A stretch of 64,000 nucleotides of DNA from the NCBI RefSeq assembly GCF_047126315.1, contig NZ_CP138953.1, positions 3,100,001-3,164,000 of the forward strand, written 5' to 3'. The stretch's first letter is position 1, and each line of letters opens with the position of its first letter. A program made the translations under genes and the position numbers. Below the pieces are notes generated by a model. It saw only the letters and a program-made list of their open reading frames with translations, searched no databases and was not told the origin of the DNA. The DNA comes from Shimia sp022448905. GTDB taxonomy: Bacteria > Pseudomonadota > Alphaproteobacteria > Rhodobacterales > Rhodobacteraceae. This document shows positions 52,183-61,200 of the stretch, in pieces.

Positions 52183-53339
52183 TGCCGGAAACACAAGACG
52201 CCTTTCTGGTCCTGAACGCCGGATCGTCCTCCATCAAATACGCCGTCTATGGCGCTGATCTGAAACAGATATTGCATGGCCAAGTCGACCGCATCGGCCT
52301 GGACCCGCAATACCACGGCGGCGCTAAACACATTGACGTGCCGGTGGCGGACAACGCCACCCACGCCGAAATTCTCGACTGGCTGCTGACCCATATCGCG
52401 GGCCTCTCCGACAACCTGCGCATCATCGGTGCGGGGCACCGCGTGGTGCATGGCGGTCAAGACTTTGCCGCCCCCGCGCGTGTCACCGACGACGTCATTG
52501 CCAAGCTGCGCACCCTCGCCCCGCTGGCGCCTGGTCACCAACCGCACAACCTCGCCGGCATCGCCGCCGTCGCCCGCCGCTGGCCCGATATCCCGCAGGT
52601 CGCCTGCTTTGACACTGCTTTCCACCGCACCCAGCCGCGCATCGCACAGCTCTTCGCCATCCCGCGCAGCTTCTCTGATGATGGCGTGCTGCGCTACGGT
52701 TTCCACGGGCTGAGCTACCACTATATCTCCACCCAACTCCCGCACCACTTGGACAAACCCAATGGCAAAGTCATCGTGGCCCACCTCGGCAACGGCGCTT
52801 CCATGTGTGCCATGCAGAACATGAAGTCCGTCGCCACCACCATGGGCTACACCGCGCTCGACGGTTTGGTCATGGGCCGCCGCTGTGGCGAACTTGACCC
52901 CGGTGTGATCTTCCACATGCTACGCGACCGCGGCATGTCCGTGGCAGACATCGAAGACACATTGGGCACCAAATCCGGCCTCCTGGGTGTCTCCGATATC
53001 AGCTCCGACATGCGCGACCTGCTCGCCTCGGACAGCCCGGCGGCCGCCGAGGCCGTGGACCTCTTTGTCTATCAGGCTTGCAAGAAAATCGGCGCCTTGG
53101 CCGCGTCCATGGGCGGCGTTGGCTCTCTGGTCTTCACAGGCGGCATAGGCGAAAACTCCGCCGCCATCCGCGCCCGCATCCTGCAAGGCTGCGCCTGGCT
53201 TGGCGCGGACATCGACGACGCGGCCAACGCGGCAGGAAACGCCCGGATCACCACCGCAAACAGCCGTCTCGCCGCCTTTGTCATCCCCACCGACGAAGAA
53301 GGCATCATCGCCGGCGAAACCCAACGCTTGGTTAGCTAG
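52182..53339 (+). CDS. ackA: Acetate kinase
   Basis: A 385-residue ASKHA-fold kinase. It has LNAGSSSIKYAVYG at the N-terminus, GAGHRVVHGGQ, the FDTAFHRTQP active-site segment, VIVAHLGNGASMCAM and the C-terminal VFTGGIGENSAAIRA. It makes ATP from acetyl phosphate. Propionate kinase activity is possible. Its start overlaps the phosphotransacylase stop (TGATG). Confidence 0.94.
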   Translation: MPETQDAFLVLNAGSSSIKYAVYGADLKQILHGQVDRIGLDPQYHGGAKHIDVPVADNATHAEILDWLLTHIAGLSDNLRIIGAGHRVVHGGQDFAAPARVTDDVIAKLRTLAPLAPGHQPHNLAGIAAVARRWPDIPQVACFDTAFHRTQPRIAQLFAIPRSFSDDGVLRYGFHGLSYHYISTQLPHHLDKPNGKVIVAHLGNGASMCAMQNMKSVATTMGYTALDGLVMGRRCGELDPGVIFHMLRDRGMSVADIEDTLGTKSGLLGVSDISSDMRDLLASDSPAAAEAVDLFVYQACKKIGALAASMGGVGSLVFTGGIGENSAAIRARILQGCAWLGADIDDAANAAGNARITTANSRLAAFVIPTDEEGIIAGETQRLVS

Positions 53340-53347
53340 AAAACATC

Positions 53348-53371
53348 GCCCGTCGCACAGGCGGCGGGCGC
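53348..53371. terminator. Weak stem-loop after ackA
   Basis: CGCCCGTCGC pairs with GCGGCGGGCG with one G-U, eight bases after ackA. No T-tract follows, so termination is uncertain. Confidence 0.35.
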
Positions 53372-53426
53372 ACTTCCCCGCATCACCCCTAATGACTTCC
53401 CCACAAAACCGCCCTAGCCTGCCCCC

Positions 53427-54059
53427 ATGGATTTGTTTGAACGCTTTGTCACCCTCTGGGTTGTGATCGACCCGATCGGCACCATCCCCGTCTTCATCGC
53501 CGTCACCGCCGCCATGACCGCGCCGGAACGGCGCAAAACTGCCCTCCTTGCTGCAGCAGTCTCTGCAGCGGTCCTGCTCTTCTTCCTTGTCTTCGGACAA
53601 CTGCTGATCGACGGCCTTGGCATCAGCCTGCTGTCCTTCCAGGTCGCGGGCGGCATTGTGCTTTTCCTATTTGCGCTTACCATGATCTTTGGTGAAAGCA
53701 AACCGGAGAGCGACAAGCACGCCGCCGACGCAGACGCCGAGCTGGCCCAAAAGCCCTCACCGGCCGTCTTCCCGCTGGCGGTCCCGTCCTTGGCAAGCCC
53801 CGGCGCCATGCTCGCGATTGTTCTTTTGACCGACAACAACACCGTATCGATCCCGGATCAGGCCATCACAGCCGTGGTTATGCTGGTCGTCCTGGTGTTT
53901 GCCTACCTCTGCATGCTGGCCGCTGGCCCCATCATCCGCGCAATCGGCAACTCCGGTGCCGCCATTGTCAGCCGCGTTATGGGCATGATCCTGGCATCCG
54001 TGGCCGCCGACCTCGTGATCGGCGCGGCGCTCGAGATCGCTAAAACGGGATCACTCTAA
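53427..54059 (+). CDS. MarC-family membrane protein
   Basis: A 210-residue MarC/UPF0056 integral membrane protein with about six helices. The family motif FVTLWVVIDPIGTIPVFIAVT is at the N-terminus and a second SPGAMLAIVLL follows mid-protein. Function is unsettled; despite the name it is not shown to give antibiotic resistance. Confidence 0.92.
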   Translation: MDLFERFVTLWVVIDPIGTIPVFIAVTAAMTAPERRKTALLAAAVSAAVLLFFLVFGQLLIDGLGISLLSFQVAGGIVLFLFALTMIFGESKPESDKHAADADAELAQKPSPAVFPLAVPSLASPGAMLAIVLLTDNNTVSIPDQAITAVVMLVVLVFAYLCMLAAGPIIRAIGNSGAAIVSRVMGMILASVAADLVIGAALEIAKTGSL

Positions 54060-54091
54060 GAGACGCGCAGGCGCGTTAACCTATCGCGCCT

Positions 54092-54173
54092 CAAAACACG
54101 CACCTCCGCAAAACAGCCGCGACACCGACAGAATACCGACGCGCAAAACGTCGGTAGTCTCAAGGGTTAACGC
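54092..54173. repeat. Dispersed intergenic repeat, copy B
   Basis: Matches copy A at 456-536: an identical 25-base block at 54092-54116, about five differences over the first 52 bases, and the same GGTTAACGC at the far end (54165-54173). In this copy ACCGACG/CGTCGGT also forms a 7-bp stem. It lies directly behind the stop of the reductive dehalogenase gene. Confidence 0.75.
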
Positions 54174-54179
54174 ACCGCG

Positions 54180-57100
54180 CTATAGGTCGATTTCGATCAC
54201 CCCACCGGCCTCTTTTGCCCGGCTCTGACAGAGGATCACGGCGCTCTCACGCTGCTTGTTGGACAGCACAAAATCACGGTGCTCTACCTCACCGGACAAA
54301 AGCCCACATTTACAGACTCCGCAGATCCCATCGGCACATTTCACATCCACATGCACGCCGTTATCCAGCAGAACATCAGTTGCAATTTTATCCGCCGGAA
54401 CAAGCAGTTCCCGTCCGTCCTTGAGCTTCAGTGTGAAGTCGAAGTTCTCAAACTCCGGCTGCTCCGGCACATTGAAGTACTCCAAATGCCGCGCCTCTTC
54501 CGGGAAGCCTTGACGCTCTGCTGCCTGCATCACCCCGTCCATAAACCGGTCCGGCCCGCAGGTGTAGACATGCCACCCATCCTGGTAGCCGCTCAGCAAG
54601 GCGTCCAAATCTGCCCGCGTGCCCTTGTCAGAGAAGTGGAACACCACCTTGTCCGCCCAGGGCATTGCCTTGAGATCATTGATATATCCGGCGCTATCTT
54701 CGCGACTTGCAGAGTAGTGCAACGCAAAATCCCGGCCCAGATCATGCAGGCGATGGGCAAAGGCAATCATCGGCGTAATCCCGATCCCGCCGCCCATCAG
54801 GAAGGTCTTTGTCGCATCCTCAACCAGCTCAAAATGGTTGATCGGCTTGGACACAAACACCTTGCGCCCTTCGCGGAAAATCCTGTGCAGGAAAGCACTT
54901 CCGCCCCGCCCTTCGTCTTCACGCAACACACCGATCTGATACTTTGACCGATCTTTAGGATCTCCGGACATGCTGTACTGGCGCAAAAACTCCGGCGCGA
55001 CCAACACATCCAAATGCCCGCCCGCGGTCCACTCCGGCAACGGCGTGCCGTCCAAGGTCTGGAATTCATACTTCGTCACATCCGCCGTCATCGGCTCAAC
55101 ATGCGAAATCTGCACCTGCAACACCGGCGCATCCTCTGCATCCGGCACCTCATAGCGGTCAATCACACTTTCGTCGCCGGAGGCCACACGCGCCTTATAC
55201 TCCTCAGCGGAAACCATTGAGTCATAGGCCTGAATCCCCGCCTCTCGATCCATCGGGAACGGATACGGCCACGGATGTGGGGCGAGCGCCGCTGGATAGA
55301 CCGCCAGCGTCTGATCCTCATATTTCAGGTCCAGATCTTTCTGCAAATCCCGCCGGTTGAGTGGATGCTGCGTCGGCCGATACGCCCCGTCTTCCTCCAG
55401 CTCAATGTCCCACCACCATTTCTTGGTGTCGTTTAACCCACCATTGCCAACCGCGTCGTCCAATTTGGCCAAAGGTTTGGCAAGGCTCGGGAAATTGCTC
55501 GCCGCCCAGCGGAACGGCGCCTCGGAAAACAGCCCCTCTAGGTTCCAGGGGCAGGTCTTCATACACCGTCCACACATAGACCCGCCTGGCGTCGAAATCC
55601 GATAGGTCGCACACTTTTGACTGTCCGACTTCCAGATCTCATAGCCGTTGAACATCAGCTTTGGACCAGCTGTGATTGCGCCAGACGGACATTCCCGCGC
55701 GCACTTGTTGCAGTTCTCACAGAAGTTTTGCAGCCCAAAATCAATAGGTTGGTCGTGATCCATCGGCATATCCGTGGTCACCGCCCCGGACTTCAACCGC
55801 GGCCCCAGATAGGGGTTTAAGATCACCTCCCCAATCCGGCTCACCTCGCCCAGCCCCGACAGGAGCAGCAGTGGCGGTTGCAGCACTTCGCCGTCCATCA
55901 CCGTATGCGCCTTAGCCTTGTAGCCGAGATTGCGGATCTGCTGCGCGATCACGCCGCCCAACAAGGAAAACCGCAAATACGCGCGCATGGACTGCGCCAC
56001 GCTGATCCAGTCATCGCCGCTGGCGCCTTCCATGGTTTCATAACCTTGATCCACGATCATGCTGATCGCATTGTCATGCACCGGGTTGATCGGCGTGCCG
56101 GTGGCATCATGGCTGTACCACGCCCACTCCGGACAACGGCTCAAGCCCACCGCATCCACGCCAAGAAAGTAGGTCGCAGCTTTCAAATTCGCCGCGTTAC
56201 GCTCTGAATCCGTTGGCTTTTTAACCTCAGCACTGGCGCCATCCTGCAACAGCACAAAGGCCCCCAAGGCCCGCCGCTGCGCCATACTCGGCGCGGCTTT
56301 ACGCACGTAGTAACCGCCTTTGGCTGCATCCTGCAGCGACTTGCCCATGTCGCCAAACTGCACCCGCGCAAACATATCCGCGCGCTTGGGCACCCGCGCC
56401 ACATTGGCCTCATCAATGTAGGTTGTCGGCGTCTCCACCCGTTTTAACCGCTCAAACGGTTGCGCCCCCTTCACGTAGTCCCGATTGCGGAACGGGTCCT
56501 GGTTCATCGCCGACTTGGCAAAGCCTTTGCCCAGCCACCAGGCCGGCCCTTGCGTCTTGAACCAAGGCTGTTCCGCCATCGGTGCCAACGCGCCATCATG
56601 GGCCAGCTCCATATCGGTGGTGATCACTGCCAAGCCATACCGCGTGCCCAACCACGGCGCCACCAAGGCGCCATCCTCACAAGACACGAGCCCAGCCGAC
56701 AGCGCCACCTTGCCCAAATCCACATCCGAAGACGTCGCCGTATGTGCCTTGGCGCCAAAGCCCAACAGTCTGATATAATTGGCAATCACCACGGCACTTT
56801 CCGTGGCCCGCAAACAGGCGCGATGGTTCTGCGCGTCCAAGATCCAGTCACTGCCGGGCTCGCCCCGCTCCGGGTCCCGGTGGTGTTCAATCAAAAACAC
56901 CAGCGCATGTTTGTGGCTCTCAATCGAGCTGGGTGGCATCTCCATGGAGTCCTTAAGATCGGCCATAATCAGGTCGATCCCCGCCGCCAAGGATTTGATC
57001 TGCCGCGTGCGCAACGCCTCAGCCAGCCGATCAATGTCCGGGTTGCGCCGCGGCTCCTCCAGCCGCGCCGCATCGGTTAGCGGCCCAACTCCCACCATAG

Positions 57101-57392
57101 AGGCATCGTTGAAATACCCGAATGATTTTAGGTGGTTGGCCCGCTCCACAGGATCACTCGGAATCTCTGACTGCACGCCATTGACCATCCCATCGCGCAG
57201 TGCATCCATCATCGCCTGGAACTCGCCCATGGCGTTCACGATGCTCTCTGGCTGCTCTGGACGGTGGAAGGTCAACACGGGGTCATCTGGCACATTCTGC
57301 CAGGCGGCAGTGTCCTGCCGCTTTAGTCGTTCCAATGGGTACGGGCCCAGATGCACTGGCCGCGCCTTGTCGGAAAAAAACTTGATCCCCAT
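54180..57392 (-). CDS. Self-sufficient reductive dehalogenase (BhbA-like fusion)
   Basis: A 1070-residue fusion. Residues about 1-545 hold two related copies of the corrinoid-binding dehalogenase fold (both copies contain GxKAHT and an AVxTTDM segment); the first looks vestigial. Two [4Fe-4S] sites follow, CENCNKCARECP (about 550) and CGRCMKTCPW (about 605). Residues about 765-980 are a ferredoxin-reductase-like flavin and NAD(P)H module (GGGIGITPMIAFAH, YTCGPDRFMDGV), and about 985-1070 a 2Fe-2S domain (CADGICGVCKCG plus a later Cys). The plan matches catabolic, oxygen-tolerant dehalogenases such as BhbA and NpRdhA, which use B12 to remove halogen from halophenols or halobenzoates. No Tat signal, so it is cytoplasmic. 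AAGGA precedes the start. Substrate is unknown. Confidence 0.92.
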   Translation of the reverse strand: MGIKFFSDKARPVHLGPYPLERLKRQDTAAWQNVPDDPVLTFHRPEQPESIVNAMGEFQAMMDALRDGMVNGVQSEIPSDPVERANHLKSFGYFNDASMVGVGPLTDAARLEEPRRNPDIDRLAEALRTRQIKSLAAGIDLIMADLKDSMEMPPSSIESHKHALVFLIEHHRDPERGEPGSDWILDAQNHRACLRATESAVVIANYIRLLGFGAKAHTATSSDVDLGKVALSAGLVSCEDGALVAPWLGTRYGLAVITTDMELAHDGALAPMAEQPWFKTQGPAWWLGKGFAKSAMNQDPFRNRDYVKGAQPFERLKRVETPTTYIDEANVARVPKRADMFARVQFGDMGKSLQDAAKGGYYVRKAAPSMAQRRALGAFVLLQDGASAEVKKPTDSERNAANLKAATYFLGVDAVGLSRCPEWAWYSHDATGTPINPVHDNAISMIVDQGYETMEGASGDDWISVAQSMRAYLRFSLLGGVIAQQIRNLGYKAKAHTVMDGEVLQPPLLLLSGLGEVSRIGEVILNPYLGPRLKSGAVTTDMPMDHDQPIDFGLQNFCENCNKCARECPSGAITAGPKLMFNGYEIWKSDSQKCATYRISTPGGSMCGRCMKTCPWNLEGLFSEAPFRWAASNFPSLAKPLAKLDDAVGNGGLNDTKKWWWDIELEEDGAYRPTQHPLNRRDLQKDLDLKYEDQTLAVYPAALAPHPWPYPFPMDREAGIQAYDSMVSAEEYKARVASGDESVIDRYEVPDAEDAPVLQVQISHVEPMTADVTKYEFQTLDGTPLPEWTAGGHLDVLVAPEFLRQYSMSGDPKDRSKYQIGVLREDEGRGGSAFLHRIFREGRKVFVSKPINHFELVEDATKTFLMGGGIGITPMIAFAHRLHDLGRDFALHYSASREDSAGYINDLKAMPWADKVVFHFSDKGTRADLDALLSGYQDGWHVYTCGPDRFMDGVMQAAERQGFPEEARHLEYFNVPEQPEFENFDFTLKLKDGRELLVPADKIATDVLLDNGVHVDVKCADGICGVCKCGLLSGEVEHRDFVLSNKQRESAVILCQSRAKEAGGVIEIDL

Positions 57393-57457
57393 GATAGTCC
57401 TTCGCGCTGGTCTGCCACGCCATCCCCGGCACGACAGTTCTTAACAGGTTCAGTACG

Positions 57458-58156
57458 TCAGCTTTTTGTAACCATCAACGCCAGTTCGACCGGCGCGAGC
57501 CCCTCAATTGAACCGTGGATAACGTCCCCGGCGCTAACCGGACCCACACCAGACGGCGTGCCGGTCATCACCACGTCACCAGGTCCTAGGTGATAGAATT
57601 TCGACAGATGCATCACAATCTCGGTTGGCGACCAAACCATATCGCTCAATTTGCCGCCTTGGCGCGGCGTGCCATTTACAGACAGCGCAATTGTCTGATC
57701 GCCTATCGCTCCAAAATCCTTCACCCGCGTCAGCTCCGCGAACACCGCCGACCCTTCTACATCTTTGCCCAGCGACCACGGCCGTCGATGATCCTTGCCA
57801 TCCTGCTGCCGGTCGCGCCGCGTCATGTCCAAGGCACACCCATAGGCGAATACCGCCGCCGCAGCCTCGGCCTCATCCGCCTCAAACACCTCGGCACCAA
57901 CGGCAAACGCCAGTTCCATTTCATGGTGATAGTTCGACGTGCCCGCTGGATAGGGCAATTCCGCGCCGCTTAAGACCGCGTGGGCCACGGACTTGGTGAA
58001 ATACCACGGTGCCTCACGATCCACCTCTCCGCCCATTTCCGCCGCGTGCGCCGCATAGTTGCGCCCCACACAGAAAATCCGACGCACGGGATAACGCGCG
58101 GTTTCGTCCCGCACCGGAAGGGCAAAAACCTCTGCTGGCTCAAACAGGTAGCGCAA
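57458..58156 (-). CDS. Fumarylacetoacetate hydrolase-family enzyme
   Basis: A 232-residue FAH-fold hydrolase. Metal-binding and family marks are RIFCVGRNYAAHAAEMG, the acidic NYHHEMELAFAVG (Glu-x-Glu) and GDVVMTGTPSGVGPV at the C-terminus. Members hydrolyse acylpyruvates or isomerise and decarboxylate ring-cleavage products. TTG at 58156 is chosen because GGAGGA lies five bases upstream; the longer ATG frame lacks one. It is 65 bases upstream of the dehalogenase on the same strand, so the two probably form an operon for a halogenated aromatic compound. That link is an inference. Confidence 0.9.
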   Translation of the reverse strand: MRYLFEPAEVFALPVRDETARYPVRRIFCVGRNYAAHAAEMGGEVDREAPWYFTKSVAHAVLSGAELPYPAGTSNYHHEMELAFAVGAEVFEADEAEAAAAVFAYGCALDMTRRDRQQDGKDHRRPWSLGKDVEGSAVFAELTRVKDFGAIGDQTIALSVNGTPRQGGKLSDMVWSPTEIVMHLSKFYHLGPGDVVMTGTPSGVGPVSAGDVIHGSIEGLAPVELALMVTKS

Positions 58157-58247
58157 AATCTTCCTCCACAACCTTCCCGCCACAGGCGGCAGGGATACGT
58201 TGTTTTAGCGCTATCAAACACCACAAGGAAGCGGCCTCACCAGGGTT

Positions 58248-61200
58248 TTATGTGAAAAGGAAGTTCCTGGGATCTGCCACCTGCGCCAAGGACAACTCCC
58301 CTTGCAACAACATGCCGCCATGATCGCCCACATAGATCACAATGCCCTGCGCCACCTCGGAAATCGTCAGGTCATCAATCGAGGTGATGTCATCATAATC
58401 CAACGAGATCACATCGCGGCCCGGCTCAAAGTCTGTGATGATGTCGCCATCCATCATGTCCTCCAGCTCAAAGGCAAAGGTGTCCGCGCCATTGTAGCCA
58501 GTCATTGTGTCGCGACCGCTGCCACCTTTCAGGGTGTCGCTGCCTTGCCCTCCATTCATGCTGTCGTTGTCGTCGCCGCCACGCAACACATCATCGCCTT
58601 CGTTGCCCAAAAGCGTATCCATGCCCTGATTGCCGGAAATGCTGTCGTTGCCTTCCCCCGCCTTCAGGCTATCGTCTCCACCGTAGCCGTACAGCGCGTC
58701 ATTGCCTTCATCGCCATAGACAAAGTCATCCTGCTTGCCACCTTCAATGCGATCGTTGCCTTCCCCGCCGCGAATGGTGTCAAACCCGCCGTTGGCGACG
58801 ATGTTATCATTGCCCTCGATGCCAAGAATTGAGTCATTACCACCGCCCGTCACAATGTTGTCGTTTCCTGTGGTCCCCACTATCTGACGCCCTTCTTCCG
58901 CAGGCGGTGGCGGGGATTCTCGGCCAAACTCATAAACCAACTGTACCATTTCATAAGGATTGAGAGATAGCTGAACCTCTGCGCTGTCCACTTCCACTTC
59001 TGTGACCGTGGCCCGCACATCGTATTCATTAAAGTAATACGGCTCCCCATCAATGATGGTGCTCTCTGCCTGAACATACTCGCCATCGTCGCGATACACC
59101 CCGTCAGAACTGTCGGCGGAGCGATCATACCCAACTTGGACTCCAGTAGCGCTCAAGTAACCAGAAACCAAGGATGTTAAATCCAGATCCAAATCCACGG
59201 CTTCCCCAGTTCGAGAAGCAACTTGGACCACAACCTTACTGCTGGTCGAATAGGCCTGAATCTCCATGCGACCGTCATCGTTGGAAAAATTGGTATCCAG
59301 CAGCTGCGTTCCCACCAGTTCCGATGACATCACATCAAAGGTCGCGCCGCGCACCGAGTTCACAACCCATCCATCCTCATTGAGGATCGGCATGTCAGAG
59401 CGCGTTCCCGCCAACATCGAGGTGGTGTTATGAACCACCGGCCAACCATGCGCTGCATCGGTGCCCCAACTGACCATATACTCCATCATCTCGGGTAAAA
59501 TGCCGGACGAGCGGATACCGTTCTGTTCCAGATTGGTGGTGCGGATGTTCCATTCCGTCACATGTAGATCGAGCTCCTTGTCAAAATTGGCTTCCCAAAT
59601 CGCATAGTCGTTAGGAATAAAGCCCTGCTCGTTGCCATCACCGGTGAACTCGTCGTAGTCGCGGCGATAGTAGTAATGCTCCACCACCCCATCGATCGCG
59701 TCGCGTGCTTCTTCAGACAGGAAATCGATGATGTGCTGGTTTGCGTCATCGCGGCGCTCGCCAAACGGGCGGTCATCCACCGAGGTGTGATACTCGCTGC
59801 CTTCATTCGGCGTCGCCATCTGCACAATGATACTTGGCTGATCGTCCTCGGACACGCCAGCCCGCTCCATGCCTTCCGCCAAGGCGCGCGCGGCAATATC
59901 CGCTTTGGTACCATAGGCTGTTTCACCAATGGCCCAATACTCATTGCCAATTTCAATCGCCTCGATCTGATCGGCATAGTCGGTGACCATAATCTCGGCA
60001 AACCGGGCAATGTCGTCGTATTTGTCCTCATATTCCTCGATGGAATAGAGTTTGGTCGCGATCACCATCGTGACCTTCACATCTGTACCGGTGTCATGCG
60101 CCGCAATTGCCGCATCCAGCGCATTGCGCACCTCTTCGCGCAGCACCATCTCGCCTTCTTCATTCTCTTCCAGCTCGATCACATTGAGCCAGTCGATGCC
60201 CTCATTTTCACCATCCAACGAGTCGCCCTGACCGGCCGGGAAGCGAAAATTCACAATATCCAGCGCCCGCGCACCTTCGACGTAGTTCTCCAGCGGCACG
60301 CCCATGTCCGTGTTCACGCTGAACACCGCATTGGCACCAAACATCTCTTGGGAGACATACATGCCTGTGCCCGACGAGCTTTGCAGCGTCATGGAAATCT
60401 GCGTGGCATCATTGCCGCCACTGGTCGGGGCGACTGTGGTGGTCGGCGACGGGTTGAAATTGCCAATCCACAGGGTGTGATCCACAATCAAATTGGTATC
60501 TATCCCATGCATCACCGCCATCATCCGACCGTCATATTCCAGGATCGCGTCGGTGCCGTTTTCATCCTGATAAATCACCAAATTGTCGGCCACTTCCTCC
60601 GCGCTCAGCGGCGTGCCATCCGGGCCCAGCAGCGTCAGGAATTCCACTTCTTGGTTTTCTGTCGAAAACTCGTAGCCATAAATCTCCACTGGTGCCATGC
60701 CGTCTTCGGTGGGCACATAGATGTCATAGGCATCGCGACCTTCCTGGCCGCCAATCACATCACCAGCATCGGCAATAAAGTGGTCATCGCCAAACCCGCC
60801 AATCGCCAGGTCTTGCCCCTCGCCACCGGCCACACTGTCGCGAGTGTTGAGAACATCATCGCCCTGCCCACCTTCCAGCGTGTCTCCGCCAAGCCCGCCA
60901 ATCAGCGTGTCATCGCCAAGACCACCATGCAGGTTGTCATCTGTCGGCGCACCACTGGCATCCCCCTCCAGCAGGTCGTCGCCATCCAGCAGCCCTGTCA
61001 ACTCCGGCGAGAAGTTGCCCAGCCAGTTAGTGTCAGCCCGGAAATCATCTGCGGGATAGCCTTCAATAAAGGCCACCATCATCCCGTCATAATAGACCTC
61101 AACGCCGGAGCCATCTTCAGCATCCGCCAGCCGTCCGCCATTGGCCAGAATGTCCTCGCGAGAGATGATATCTCCTTCTGCATTGAGGAAGGTCAGCAGA

